Source: Candidatus Vicinibacter affinis
GTDB lineage: Bacteria > Bacteroidota > Bacteroidia > Chitinophagales > Saprospiraceae
DNA: 64,000 bases
Assembly (NCBI GenBank): GCA_016714365.1
Contig: JADJNH010000006.1
Location: 124,001 to 188,000 of the forward strand
Direction of reading: 5' to 3'
The translations under genes and the position numbers were made by a program. How positions within the stretch are numbered: the stretch's first letter is position 1; every line of letters begins with the position of its first letter. The notes under the pieces were generated by a model. That model searched no databases and was not told where the DNA came from. It was given only the letters and a program-made list of their open reading frames with translations. Shown piece after piece: positions 53,583-62,524 of this stretch.

Positions 53583-54848
53583 ATGACAACACCCCTCATA
53601 AGTAATTTTGACTTGGTGGTCATCGGCGGCGGTGCAGCAGGATTTTTTGCAGCCATCCAATTTGCAGAAATGAGACCGGCATCCCGCATTGCCATCCTTG
53701 AAGCGGGGGTGGAATCTTTGTCAAAAGTGCGCATCTCTGGTGGTGGAAGATGCAATGTAACACACGCTTGTTTCGACCCGGAGGAGTTGGTCAAATATTA
53801 TCCTCGAGGGAACAAAGAACTTCTTGGTCCGTTTTACCATTTCGGTCCTCAGCAAACAGTTGATTGGTTTACCGCACACGGGGTGTCCTTGAAGACAGAA
53901 AGTGATGGAAGAATGTTTCCGGTAAGCAACAAATCACAGAGTATTACAGATTGTTTTGAACATTGCATTAAGCAATACGGGATCAGACTTTTATTAAAAA
54001 AACGTGCACAAGAAATTAAATGGGTTGAGGAGGATGAACTTTGGAAGATCAATACAGATGCTGAAATATTTCAATCAAGATTCTTGTTGGTATCCAGCGG
54101 CAGTGACCAGCGCAGTTGGGAAATTTTAAAAAGCATGGGACATACTTTGATCCAACCAGTACCTTCCCTCTTCACTTTTAAAATTAAAGACGAAGTTCTG
54201 AATACCTTAGCCGGCCTCAGTGTCCCACATGCAACTGTTAAAATATTGAATACAAAATTTTCAGAAGAAGGACCTGTGCTGATCACCCATTGGGGACTGA
54301 GTGGTCCCGGAATTTTAAAACTCTCCGCATGGGCAGCCAGAGAATTATTTGAACGCAATTACGAATTTTCAATATCCGTAAATTGGATTCATTCTGCTGA
54401 AAGCACCACACTCGAATCCCTCTTAAATTTTAAAAACAAGAATCCTAAAAAATTAGTTTGCGCCCATGGATTGTTCGATATACCCTTGCGCCTATGGAAA
54501 TACTTTTGCGCTCAAGCCGGTATAGCAGACGTTAAAAATTGGGCCGATACGCAACTTAAAGAAATTACTTACCTGAGCAAACTGCTTTGCAATCAGATTT
54601 TTGAAATCAAAGGAAAAACAACCTTTAAAGAAGAATTTGTAACAGCCGGAGGCGTAGCCTTACAGGAAATAAATTTCAAAACATTTGAAAGCAAAAAATG
54701 CAAAAATCTATTTCTCGCCGGAGAAGTGCTCAACATTGATGCCCTCACAGGTGGATTTAATTTTCAGGCAGCCTGGACCGGTGCAGCGATCGCAGCAGAA
54801 GAAATGGGGAAGAGAATGAGAGAATTTGAAAATGAGTTAATGAGCTAA
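53583..54848 (+). CDS. BaiN/HI0933-like FAD-dependent oxidoreductase
   Basis: A 421-residue cytoplasmic flavoprotein. The dinucleotide-binding motif 'LVVIGGGAAGFFAAIQFAEM' starts at residue 11, and 'KVRISGGGRCNVTHAC' (about 49-64) is the signature of the HI0933/BaiN group. The C-terminal FAD-contacting block 'FLAGEVLNIDALTGGFNFQA' is intact. Members reduce small molecules (bile-acid intermediates in BaiN; others unknown), so the substrate is open. The start lies 16 bases after the preceding stop codon. The last codons lie within the first copy of a 50-base direct repeat. Confidence 0.9.
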   Translation: MTTPLISNFDLVVIGGGAAGFFAAIQFAEMRPASRIAILEAGVESLSKVRISGGGRCNVTHACFDPEELVKYYPRGNKELLGPFYHFGPQQTVDWFTAHGVSLKTESDGRMFPVSNKSQSITDCFEHCIKQYGIRLLLKKRAQEIKWVEEDELWKINTDAEIFQSRFLLVSSGSDQRSWEILKSMGHTLIQPVPSLFTFKIKDEVLNTLAGLSVPHATVKILNTKFSEEGPVLITHWGLSGPGILKLSAWAARELFERNYEFSISVNWIHSAESTTLESLLNFKNKNPKKLVCAHGLFDIPLRLWKYFCAQAGIADVKNWADTQLKEITYLSKLLCNQIFEIKGKTTFKEEFVTAGGVALQEINFKTFESKKCKNLFLAGEVLNIDALTGGFNFQAAWTGAAIAAEEMGKRMREFENELMS

Positions 54849-54998
54849 TGAGTTAATTTGCAAATGGGTTAACGTATCGGTTGTTTGTAGCGTCCCAGCG
54901 TCAAACTGATGTGGATCAAAAATGGTGCTCGTTAAAAACCTCGTAAGAAATTTGAAAATGAGTTAATGAGCTAATGAGTTAATTTGCAAATGGGTTAA
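54823..54998. repeat. Exact 50-base direct repeat (two copies)
   Basis: Copies at 54823-54872 and 54949-54998 are identical over 50 bases and lie 126 bases apart. Each contains the inner pattern GAGTTAATGAGCTAATGAGTTAA and AATTTGCAAATGGG. The first copy supplies the last eight codons and the stop of the flavoprotein gene. I recall similar 'atgagttaatgagctaatg' repeats from other Bacteroidota intergenic regions. Confidence 0.9.
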
Positions 54999-55017
54999 TA
55001 GGGAATTAAAACAATCT

Positions 55018-56280
55018 CTATTGACTGTTGGTCAAATAAAGATAATTCGCTTGATCTGCATTAAAATATTTAAGCAAGGCTGCTTGTAAATCTTCTTTGG
55101 TCAGGGAGCGGTAATGCTCCAGTTCATTGAGGACGAGATTAATGTCTCCCAGCCATTCTGCATAGGAATAATTCAATGCCTGATTAACTACTCCCACCTG
55201 AGAAAACAGATAAGCACTTTCGTTTTTGTTCATGTATTTCTGCCAGTCATGATCACTGAGTTCATGGCTTTTTAGTTGTTCTATTATTTCCCAGAAAGCG
55301 GCTTCTCCGTCACTTACTTTGACACCGTTCCGAAGCTTTCCTTCCAACAAAATAATTCCGGGATCCGTGGTGGAACTCAAATAACAATCAATATTGGAGA
55401 ACAACATTTTTTCCTTTCTGAGCTTGCTGTATAACAAAGAGGACCTTCCCTCAGAAAGGATATCTGTCAAAAAATCCAATGCGTAAAATTCCTTCGTATT
55501 CCTGGCACTTGCATGCATCCCAATGTAAAGAGCTTCTTCCGGATACTCCCCGGGGACGGTACGAATTCTCTTTTGATTCTGAGGGGGTTCCTGAGCATAT
55601 TTATTTTGATTCCTGACTCCCGAAGATATGTCGCCAAAATGCCTGGCCACCATCTGTTCAACCTCTTTGGGATTAACATTTCCAGTTACTACTAGCACTG
55701 CATTGGAAGGATTATAATAAGTGTGATAAAACTCATCAGCATCTTTAAATTCCAATCCCGCAATCTCTTCCTGATTTCTTCCGATCACCGGCCATTTATA
55801 TGGGTGTACTTCATAACACATGGCCATCAGGTAATGAGAAAATAATCCATAAGGATTGTTCAGATAATGTTCAGAAAATTCTTCAATCACCACTCGCTGT
55901 TGAATTTCAAATTCCTTGCGCTTTATTTTGAAACCATTCATGCGATGTGCTTCCAGTTGGAGCATGAGTTCCAGTTGAGAGGATGGGGCTATGTTGTAAT
56001 ACTGAGTGGTGTCCGGTGTTGTAAAGGCGTTGCTCTCCCCTCCTGCATTTTGCATGATCTCATCAAAATCAACCTCTTTGCCACAATTGGAAAACATAAG
56101 ATGTTCAAACAAATGGGCCAGGCCTGTTTTATTTTCTTTTTCGTCTCTGGATCCCACACGATATAAGATACAAACACAAGCCATCATAGTGGTCTGGTCC
56201 GGCACCACTATAAGCGTAAGCCCATTAGCCAGATGTGTGCGATGATACGGAAGTGCGCGTTCGATGACTTGATTTATCAA
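55018..56280 (-). CDS. M16-family zinc metallopeptidase
   Basis: A 420-residue pitrilysin/insulinase-type peptidase. The inverted zinc motif HxxEH is H56-L-F-E59-H60 in 'GLAHLFEHLMFSNCGKEVDF', and the downstream glutamate lies in 'RVVIEEFSEHYLNN' (about 130-143). The second half ('YIGMHASARNTKEFYALDFL', 'SSLLYSKLRKEKMLFSN') is the inactive M16C-like half. There is no signal peptide, so it is probably cytoplasmic, like the bacterial processing-peptidase homologues. The start overlaps the fumC stop by four bases. Confidence 0.9.
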   Translation of the reverse strand: MINQVIERALPYHRTHLANGLTLIVVPDQTTMMACVCILYRVGSRDEKENKTGLAHLFEHLMFSNCGKEVDFDEIMQNAGGESNAFTTPDTTQYYNIAPSSQLELMLQLEAHRMNGFKIKRKEFEIQQRVVIEEFSEHYLNNPYGLFSHYLMAMCYEVHPYKWPVIGRNQEEIAGLEFKDADEFYHTYYNPSNAVLVVTGNVNPKEVEQMVARHFGDISSGVRNQNKYAQEPPQNQKRIRTVPGEYPEEALYIGMHASARNTKEFYALDFLTDILSEGRSSLLYSKLRKEKMLFSNIDCYLSSTTDPGIILLEGKLRNGVKVSDGEAAFWEIIEQLKSHELSDHDWQKYMNKNESAYLFSQVGVVNQALNYSYAEWLGDINLVLNELEHYRSLTKEDLQAALLKYFNADQANYLYLTNSQ

Positions 56281-57683
56281 AGCGTACCTACCATTTCTTC
56301 GGGTTTAACCCAATTGTCAAAATCCTCTGCACTCAAATATCCAAGATCGAGGGCAGTTTGTTTTAAAGTCTTTCCGGTCTTGTGTGCAGTCTGCGCAATT
56401 TCTGCAGCTTTATAATAGCCAATTTTAGTATTCAGGGCCGTCACCAACATCAGCGAATTGTCCAGATTTGATTTGATATTGTCATACAAAGGCTCAATGC
56501 CAATTGCACATTTATCGTTGAACGAAATACACACCTCTCCAATTAAGCGGGCACTGTGCAGAAAATTATAAATCATCATTGGTTTGAACACGTTTAGTTC
56601 AAAATGTCCGGTAGCACCACCTACATTGATGGCTACATCATTTCCCAACACTTGCGCAGCGACCATGGTCATGGCTTCGCATTGTGTTGGATTTACTTTG
56701 CCGGGCATGATGGAAGAACCGGGCTCATTGTCCGGTATGTAAATTTCTCCAATGCCACACCTTGGACCTGATGCCAGCAGTCTGATGTCGTTGGCAATTT
56801 TCATCATGCTGCAGGCTACTGTTTTTAAAGCACCATGTGCTTCTACAATGGCATCGTGTGCAGCAAGCGCCTCAAATTTATTCGGTGCCGTGACAAAGGG
56901 CAATCCGGTAAGGGCAGCAATGTGCTTGGCCACATTTTCGGAGTAACCCGGAGGGGTATTGATTCCAGTACCAACAGCCGTTCCACCCAACGCCAATTCT
57001 GCCAGATGAGGCATGGTATTTTCAATGGCGCGAATGCCATGTGTCAATTGTGCAACATATCCGGATAACTCCTGACCTAAAGTCAAAGGGGTAGCGTCCA
57101 TGAGATGTGTCCGGCCAATTTTTACAACCTGCCAAAATGCCTTGGATTTTTCCTGCAGCGTGTCGCGCAATTTCTTAATTCCGGGCAAAGTACAATCTAC
57201 CAACATTTTGTAGGCTGCAATGTGCATTGCCGTAGGAAAAGTATCATTGGAAGATTGAGACTTGTTTACATCGTCATTGGGATGGACAGATTTTTTTTCA
57301 TCTATCAATGCTCCGCCATTCATCACATGCGCACGATAAGCAATCACTTCATTCACATTCATGTTGGATTGAGTTCCTGAACCGGTTTGCCAGACGACCA
57401 GCGGAAACTGATCATCCAACCTTCCCTCCAGAATTTCATCGCAAACTGCTGAAATGAGGTTTAAGGTAGATTGAGGTAAAACCCCTGCTTCAAAATTGGT
57501 AATGGCAGCTGCCTTTTTCAAGTAAGCAAATGCCTGGATGATTTCGATCGGCATTTTATTGGTTTCCCTGGCAATTTTAAAATTGTCAATGGAGCGTTGA
57601 GTCTGCGCACCCCAATAAACATGGGATGGCACTTGTACCAAACCCATCGTATCTTTTTCTGTTCTGAAAGACATGGTTTTCAA
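56277..57683 (-). CDS. fumC: Class II fumarate hydratase
   Basis: A 468-residue TCA-cycle enzyme interconverting fumarate and malate. 'GSGTQSNMNVNEVIA' is the substrate-binding block at about 100-114. 'HPNDDVNKSQSSNDTFPTAM' holds substrate contacts, 'GRTHLMDATPLTLGQE' holds the catalytic His, and 'GSSIMPGKVNPTQCEA' is the superfamily signature with the catalytic Ser. Length matches FumC (about 460). It is a homotetramer in other bacteria. First gene of a pair: its last bases overlap the M16 peptidase ATG, an unrelated function. Confidence 0.96.
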   Translation of the reverse strand: MKTMSFRTEKDTMGLVQVPSHVYWGAQTQRSIDNFKIARETNKMPIEIIQAFAYLKKAAAITNFEAGVLPQSTLNLISAVCDEILEGRLDDQFPLVVWQTGSGTQSNMNVNEVIAYRAHVMNGGALIDEKKSVHPNDDVNKSQSSNDTFPTAMHIAAYKMLVDCTLPGIKKLRDTLQEKSKAFWQVVKIGRTHLMDATPLTLGQELSGYVAQLTHGIRAIENTMPHLAELALGGTAVGTGINTPPGYSENVAKHIAALTGLPFVTAPNKFEALAAHDAIVEAHGALKTVACSMMKIANDIRLLASGPRCGIGEIYIPDNEPGSSIMPGKVNPTQCEAMTMVAAQVLGNDVAINVGGATGHFELNVFKPMMIYNFLHSARLIGEVCISFNDKCAIGIEPLYDNIKSNLDNSLMLVTALNTKIGYYKAAEIAQTAHKTGKTLKQTALDLGYLSAEDFDNWVKPEEMVGTL

Positions 57684-57814
57684 ATTTGCTGCAAATGTAA
57701 TAAAAGCCCGATAGGATCAGACCCTTATATGATCAACGACTTGACTGGAAGAAGGTTTAAGTCAATTTTCTTTTGGCTGAGCCCTTTTGGCCATGATTAA
57801 TAGAAAGGACTTTC

Positions 57815-59029
57815 CTATCTCTGGATTACAAATTTGGTACTCCTCGCAATCCCGTTTTTAGTTAACTGAAGAAAATACACCCCCTCGGCAAGATGCCTGA
57901 CATCTATTTTGGGTTCTGTGTTGATCGGATTCAAAACTTTTTGTCCAAAAACGTTCAGAATCTGGACATCAAACATTCCAAGGTCCTCCATTTCTAAACT
58001 GATAAAATCATTTGCCGGATTCGGATATACTTCGAAAGCGGGTAAATCTAGAGGCTTGATTCCTGCCAATAAGTCTAAGTCAAACGACCATAAATCTTTT
58101 ACATCACCAGCATCAGGGGTGCCGCTGGTCAAGTAAATACTACTTCCTATTAAAAAAGAACCCGGTGCCCATCTTCCACTTCCGGGATGCGGTGGTAATT
58201 GACTCCAACTATCATTCTCAGGCGTATAAGCCCAAAACTCACCGGTCTTAAGGTTTTGATGGTCTTCTCCCTGCCCACTGAGCAAATATCCTTTTCCCTT
58301 GTGGGTGAATTGCGTACCTGCCACCCTACCCTGAGAAGGCAAGGAAGCCACTTCTTGCCATTTATCCAGTTTTGGGTCATAACGAAACATGTCCTTGAAA
58401 ATAAATGGACCACTGTGTCCGAAACCGACGTAAATGTAATCTCCGATTTCAAAGAAAAATGGATGATGCCTCTTAAATCCAGGAAAACTGTCCTTCTGGC
58501 TCCAGGTTTGTGATTTCAGATCATAGGCCCACCAATCTTTAAGATCTCCCATTTGGCTTCCTCCTGCTCCTACATATAATTTGCCCTGATGCGCCACCAA
58601 TGCGGGATGAGTTCTTGCAACACAAGGACAAGAAGGCAATGAAGTCCATTTTTCTGTGGAGGGGTCAAATTCCCATAAATCCTTCAGGTGACCGGATCTG
58701 GCCAAACCAAAACCGAGGTAGCCTTTGCCTTCATAGGCAACTCCGTAAGAATAGCCGCGTGCTTCTCCCGGAAAAGCGGACAATTCCTCCCATTCATTGG
58801 ATTGCGGATCAAACCTCCACACATCTTTGAATACGTCTGAGTTGTTGACCGTATTTCCTGTAGCTACATAACCTTTCCCATCCAGTGTAAAAGTCACCGG
58901 ATGATTCCGGGCTAGAACTCCGGCAGGCAAGGATTTTCGCTCTACCCAGGATTGGGATTCCGCATTGAAAGTCGTCAACAGAAGAAGGCAGGTAAAAAAA
59001 GATACTTTATTCACAATCAAATGGTACAT
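57815..59029 (-). CDS. Secreted kelch-repeat protein with T9SS type A sorting domain
   Basis: A 404-residue exported protein. The ATG at 59029 gives the signal MYHLIVNKVSFFTCLLLLTT (cleavage after AESQ); a start 13 codons earlier would spoil it. At least six kelch-type repeats follow, with 'GKGYVATGN', 'DVWRFDPQSNEWEELSAFPG', 'DLWEFDPSTEKWTSLPSCPC' and 'DMFRYDPKLDKWQEVASLPS', building a beta-propeller. The last 75 residues are a sorting domain: 'AFEVYPNPANDFISLEM', 'VFGQKVLNPI' and 'LAEGVYFLQLTKNG', ending 'STKFVIQR'. Role unknown; surface ligand binding is likely. Confidence 0.88.
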   Translation of the reverse strand: MYHLIVNKVSFFTCLLLLTTFNAESQSWVERKSLPAGVLARNHPVTFTLDGKGYVATGNTVNNSDVFKDVWRFDPQSNEWEELSAFPGEARGYSYGVAYEGKGYLGFGLARSGHLKDLWEFDPSTEKWTSLPSCPCVARTHPALVAHQGKLYVGAGGSQMGDLKDWWAYDLKSQTWSQKDSFPGFKRHHPFFFEIGDYIYVGFGHSGPFIFKDMFRYDPKLDKWQEVASLPSQGRVAGTQFTHKGKGYLLSGQGEDHQNLKTGEFWAYTPENDSWSQLPPHPGSGRWAPGSFLIGSSIYLTSGTPDAGDVKDLWSFDLDLLAGIKPLDLPAFEVYPNPANDFISLEMEDLGMFDVQILNVFGQKVLNPINTEPKIDVRHLAEGVYFLQLTKNGIARSTKFVIQR

Positions 59030-59180
59030 AGTCAATATTGTTTTTTGGTTTGAGTTTGAATCAGACATAGAAACACGATTTAATGGGCCTTGTTTGAGAT
59101 CTGAAGAACTTTAACAATTGGTGACTTTTCTAAAACACACGGTCACATTCATATTAGTATGATTATAAATTTATTAAATA

Positions 59181-59336
59181 TTATTTTTTATATAATATGT
59201 TGTTAACATTGGCTATCTTACTTCCATCAATGTATTTCTCCACTTTTGCCCATACAACCAATTTTTTACACCCAGATGGAACATTTGCTATAATTTCATC
59301 AATTATTTCGCTGTTTTCATCAACTATTTTAACCAT
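59181..59336 (-). CDS. Possible small protein (51 residues)
   Basis: An ATG-to-TAA frame of 51 codons between the kelch gene and the peroxidase gene. The predicted peptide looks protein-like: acidic N-terminus 'MVKIVDENSEIIDEIIANVP', then 'SGCKKLVVWAKVEKY' and a short tail. A stop codon sits five codons upstream, which fixes the start. No family is recognised with confidence and no clear ribosome-binding site is visible. Confidence 0.4.
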   Translation of the reverse strand: MVKIVDENSEIIDEIIANVPSGCKKLVVWAKVEKYIDGSKIANVNNILYKK

Positions 59337-59415
59337 TTCAAACTCATATTAATCATTATTATAATATATAAAACATTTTAATAGCTTTTTAATAAGTTTA
59401 TTGTTCGTAATATTC

Positions 59416-59423
59416 TAATTTTG
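59416..59423 (+). promoter_or_regulatory. Candidate -7 element for the peroxidase gene
   Basis: TAATTTTG matches TAnnTTTG exactly, 22 bases before the ATG at 59446, so transcription would start near 59430. The upstream -33 element is not clear. Confidence 0.45.
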
Positions 59424-59445
59424 CATCTAAATTTATTTTGACAAG

Positions 59446-60765
59446 ATGAAAAAGCTGACCATTTTCACATTGTTGGGCATTTTGATGATTTTACTATCCT
59501 GCCACCATGAAGGCATGGATTCGACAGATCAAGAACTCGTAAAAGTAATTGGCAACATCAATGCTTACAAACTTCCAGCCAGTCACGAGTTTGACAAAAT
59601 ACCACAATCACCCTCAAATCCCTTAACCAAAGAAAAAATTGAACTTGGCAACCTTCTATACTTTGAGCCAGCATTTGCAAACGAATCAAAGAACCATGCC
59701 AACAGATTCACTTTTACCTGCAGCAGTTGCCATGTCGTAGAAGCAGGATTCAGACCAGCCAGAATGCAAGGAATTGCAGATGGAGGTCTTGGATTTGGAT
59801 TCCATGGCGAAAATCGATTTAAATCTCCGATATATCCTGCTGACAGCATAGATGCCCAGGGTGCCAGACCACTAGCGACCATCAATACAGCTTTCGTAGA
59901 AAATTCCATGTGGAATGGATCCTTCGGTTCAGAAGGTGTAAACATAGGTACTGAAAACATGTGGGGTGTATTTGACCCGGGAACTGCCAGAAATAAAGAA
60001 AGATTGGGTACACTGGAAGGCCAGAACATAGAAGGTCTTATTGTGCATCGAATGCAGTACACTCCTGAAATAGTAGCTGCAAATGGGTATAAGGATATGT
60101 TTGACAAGGCATTTCCGGACATCCCTGAGGCAGATCGATATAATAGAAAAACTGCGAGTTTTGCAATTTCAGCCTATTTAAGATCCATTACAACCGACCA
60201 GGCCCCTTTTCAAAATTGGTTGAAAGGTGACTTTCAGGCTATGGACGATGAAGAAAAGAAAGGGGCCATATTGTTTTTCGGAAAAGCCAATTGTGTTTCT
60301 TGCCACCATGAAAAGAATTTGGGTTCTATGAATTTTGCCGCGTTGGGCTTAAAGGATTTATATGAAAACGGTGGACTCAAAACAGGGCCTTCTGATAGAA
60401 GAAATCTGGGTCGTGGAGGATTCACCGGTAGGACTGAAGATATGTTCAAATTCCGTACTCCCCAATTGTATAATCTGGGTGATTCAGGACCTTACTTTCA
60501 TGGAGGCACCAAGAAAACTCTAAGGGACGTAGTAGAGTATTTCAATAATGGAATTCCTGAAAATCCACGCGTTCCAAAAGAACAACTCCACCCTTTCCTA
60601 CAACCACTTGGACTTAATCCTGATGAAGTAACCCAATTAACTGCATTTCTAACAAATGGACTCAGGGATCCGAATCTGCTGCGCTACAAACCAAAGCGAG
60701 TTTTGTCGGGGTTGTGTTTTCCAAACAATGACCCATTGTCTAAAGAAGATATGGGTTGCAACTAA
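59446..60765 (+). CDS. Dihaem cytochrome c peroxidase (MauG/CcpA-like) lipoprotein
   Basis: A 439-residue lipoprotein with the lipobox Cys at residue 19 (LMILLSC). It has two c-type haem motifs, CSSCH at residues 92-96 and CVSCH at 283-287, as in the bacterial di-haem cytochrome c peroxidase/MauG family. Other blocks are 'GNLLYFEPAFANES', 'SMWNGSFGSEGVN', 'FKFRTPQLYNLGDSGPYFHGG' (shown in part) and 'LRDVVEYFNNGIPEN'. It probably reduces peroxide or oxidises a protein partner in the periplasm. It is the first gene of a cluster with a small cytochrome-like lipoprotein and a DUF5777 protein. The exact substrate is open. Confidence 0.93.
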   Translation: MKKLTIFTLLGILMILLSCHHEGMDSTDQELVKVIGNINAYKLPASHEFDKIPQSPSNPLTKEKIELGNLLYFEPAFANESKNHANRFTFTCSSCHVVEAGFRPARMQGIADGGLGFGFHGENRFKSPIYPADSIDAQGARPLATINTAFVENSMWNGSFGSEGVNIGTENMWGVFDPGTARNKERLGTLEGQNIEGLIVHRMQYTPEIVAANGYKDMFDKAFPDIPEADRYNRKTASFAISAYLRSITTDQAPFQNWLKGDFQAMDDEEKKGAILFFGKANCVSCHHEKNLGSMNFAALGLKDLYENGGLKTGPSDRRNLGRGGFTGRTEDMFKFRTPQLYNLGDSGPYFHGGTKKTLRDVVEYFNNGIPENPRVPKEQLHPFLQPLGLNPDEVTQLTAFLTNGLRDPNLLRYKPKRVLSGLCFPNNDPLSKEDMGCN

Positions 60766-60792
60766 GCTACAAATACATTAAAAAGATTTTTT

Positions 60793-60817
60793 GAAACGGG
60801 CAATTTTAGCCCGTTTC
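60793..60817 (+). terminator. Terminator after the peroxidase gene
   Basis: GAAACGGGC (60793-60801) and GCCCGTTTC (60809-60817) form a perfect 9-base stem with a 7-base loop, 28 bases after the stop. The T-tail is short (TTC TTCTT), so some read-through to the next gene is possible. Confidence 0.75.
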
Positions 60818-60898
60818 TTCTTCCAAAAACATACCTACTCATCTGCTCATCCTTAATTTAATTATAAAGCAGATGGATTTTTTTACAAGTTCAATTTT

Positions 60899-61279
60899 AT
60901 GAAATCAAATTTTAACTTCCCCTTATTATTGGTTTTATTGTTACTCAACTTTTCATTTTCTTCCTGTTTTTATGACAATGAAGAAAATTTGTATCCATCC
61001 GGTTCTGGCCCTTTGACAAATATTTCTTACTCAGAAGATATTGTTCCGCTCATTGACAACAGCTGCAATAAAAGTTGTCACGCAAGTGGTATCAGACAAG
61101 GAAATATTAATCTGGAAGGCTATGATCAAATCAGACCTTATGCGTCAGGAGGATCATTGTTGGGGGCCATTAAGCAGTTGAATGGATTCAGTCCAATGCC
61201 CAAAGCGGGATCCAAACTGGCCGGTACTCAGATCCAATTGATAGAAACCTGGATCAAGGAAGGAATCAAAAATAATTAA
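60899..61279 (+). CDS. Small cytochrome-c-like lipoprotein with a CX3CH motif
   Basis: A 126-residue lipoprotein (lipobox Cys23 in SFSSC). The C-terminal ~90 residues match the single-haem cytochrome module seen in many Bacteroidota lipoproteins: 'YSEDIVPLIDNSCNKSC', the haem-type His right after it (residue 61), 'GNINLEGYDQIRP', 'SLLGAIKQLNGFSPMPKAGS' and 'IETWIKEGIKNN'. The motif reads C56-N-K-S-C60-H61, one residue longer than the standard CXXCH. The typical distal Met is present in 'SPMPK'. Probably an electron carrier for the peroxidase. Whether haem is attached is uncertain. Confidence 0.8.
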   Translation: MKSNFNFPLLLVLLLLNFSFSSCFYDNEENLYPSGSGPLTNISYSEDIVPLIDNSCNKSCHASGIRQGNINLEGYDQIRPYASGGSLLGAIKQLNGFSPMPKAGSKLAGTQIQLIETWIKEGIKNN

Positions 61280-61422
61280 TGCTGCATTCAGCGTAAAGTG
61301 AATTCCAATAAAAATAATTAGGCATGTATTTTTTCGCATTCTTGATCTGTTTACACATCTTCTGTTGATGAATGCCTACAACATAAATATCCGCTAACCT
61401 TTTCATCCAACAATCCCGGATT

Positions 61423-62325
61423 ATGAAGTCTACATTTCAATCTAAATTCTTTCTGACGCCTTACCTCATTATTTTCTTCTCATTACAATTAAATGCACAA
61501 GAGGAATTACTTCAAATGCTTGGCGAGGAAGAGACCACTTCGTACACCATAGCCAGTTTTAAAACTAACCGAATCATTAATCTACACTCGATTGAAAATA
61601 CTGCCAGCGGCGTGTTGGATTTTAAAATTCAGCATCGTTTTGGCTACCTGAACGGAGGAATTGAAGAATTTTTTGGAATAGACCAGGCTACTATGCGATT
61701 TGGATTTGACTATGGAGTGACCAATCGTTTACAAATCGGAGTAGGTAGAAGTAATTATGAAAAAACACTTGACGGATATCTTAAATTTAAATTACTGAGA
61801 CAATCATCTGGTCATAAAAAGATGCCATTCTCTGCAAGCATCGTAGCAGGATCTACCATTAAAACAAACCGCTGGCCGGAGCCGGATCGAAACAATTTAT
61901 TTTCTTCCAGATTGAGTTATCATTTTCAGGTTCTGCTGGCCAGAAAATTTTCAGAGGGATTTTCATTTCAATTAACTCCGACGGTGGTACACAGAAATCT
62001 GGTCGCTACCCGTTCAGAAAAAAATGATGTGTATGCTTTGGGTGCGGGCCTCCGCCAAAAGATCACCAAGCGAATATCCATCAACGCTGAATATATTTAC
62101 GTACTTCCGGACCAATTGGCTCCAGAATATAAAAATTCTGTTTCCCTGGGATTTGATATTGAGACCGGAGGACACGTGTTTCAATTGCATTTCACCAATT
62201 CAACCGGAATGTTTGAACGCGCTTTTATTGCTGAAACCATCGGCGATGTTGGCAAAGGTGATATTCGCTTTGGTTTTAACCTCAGCAGGGTTTTTACACT
62301 GGCCAAACCAAAAGTAATAGAGTAA
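61423..62325 (+). CDS. DUF5777 beta-barrel protein
   Basis: A 300-residue protein with a signal peptide (about 1-26, ending LNAQ). The body matches DUF5777: 'SFKTNRIINLHSIENTASGV', 'LDFKIQHRFGYLNGGIEEFF', 'TMRFGFDYGVTNRLQIGVGR', 'ETGGHVFQLHFTNSTGMFE' and 'RFGFNLSRVFTL' as last strand. An outer-membrane beta-barrel of unknown function. DUF5777 genes often follow cytochrome peroxidase and small cytochrome genes, as here, so the three probably form one pathway for electron or metabolite transfer at the envelope. Confidence 0.88.
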   Translation: MKSTFQSKFFLTPYLIIFFSLQLNAQEELLQMLGEEETTSYTIASFKTNRIINLHSIENTASGVLDFKIQHRFGYLNGGIEEFFGIDQATMRFGFDYGVTNRLQIGVGRSNYEKTLDGYLKFKLLRQSSGHKKMPFSASIVAGSTIKTNRWPEPDRNNLFSSRLSYHFQVLLARKFSEGFSFQLTPTVVHRNLVATRSEKNDVYALGAGLRQKITKRISINAEYIYVLPDQLAPEYKNSVSLGFDIETGGHVFQLHFTNSTGMFERAFIAETIGDVGKGDIRFGFNLSRVFTLAKPKVIE

Positions 62326-62337
62326 TCCTCTCCTGGA

Positions 62338-62363
62338 AATCCCATTAAAAGGGATCCCTTTTT
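62338..62363 (+). terminator. Terminator after the DUF5777 gene
   Basis: ATCCC and GGGAT pair around a short A/T loop; AAAAGGGATCCCTTTT (62347-62362) is also a perfect 16-base palindrome ending in Ts, 21 bases after the stop. Confidence 0.55.
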
Positions 62364-62524
62364 AACTGCCCCGAACGAAAGGATTTTACTCTATGTGGGA
62401 CTGATCCATATTACACGATCTCGTTCGGTTTAGTCTCTCCTTACTCACCTAAATGTATTTCCTGCCAAGCTAATCCTGCCCATTGGGTGAGATTTCGTAT
62501 TTTTGGTGCCTAAAACGTAACCAC

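Larger units (their letters stand above)
59030..59445. other. Intergenic region upstream of the haem cluster
   Basis: About 415 bases between divergent genes. It holds a possible 51-codon minus-strand gene (59181-59336) and a promoter-like -7 box for the peroxidase gene at 59416-59423. The stretch 59155-59200 is very AT-rich. Confidence 0.5.
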
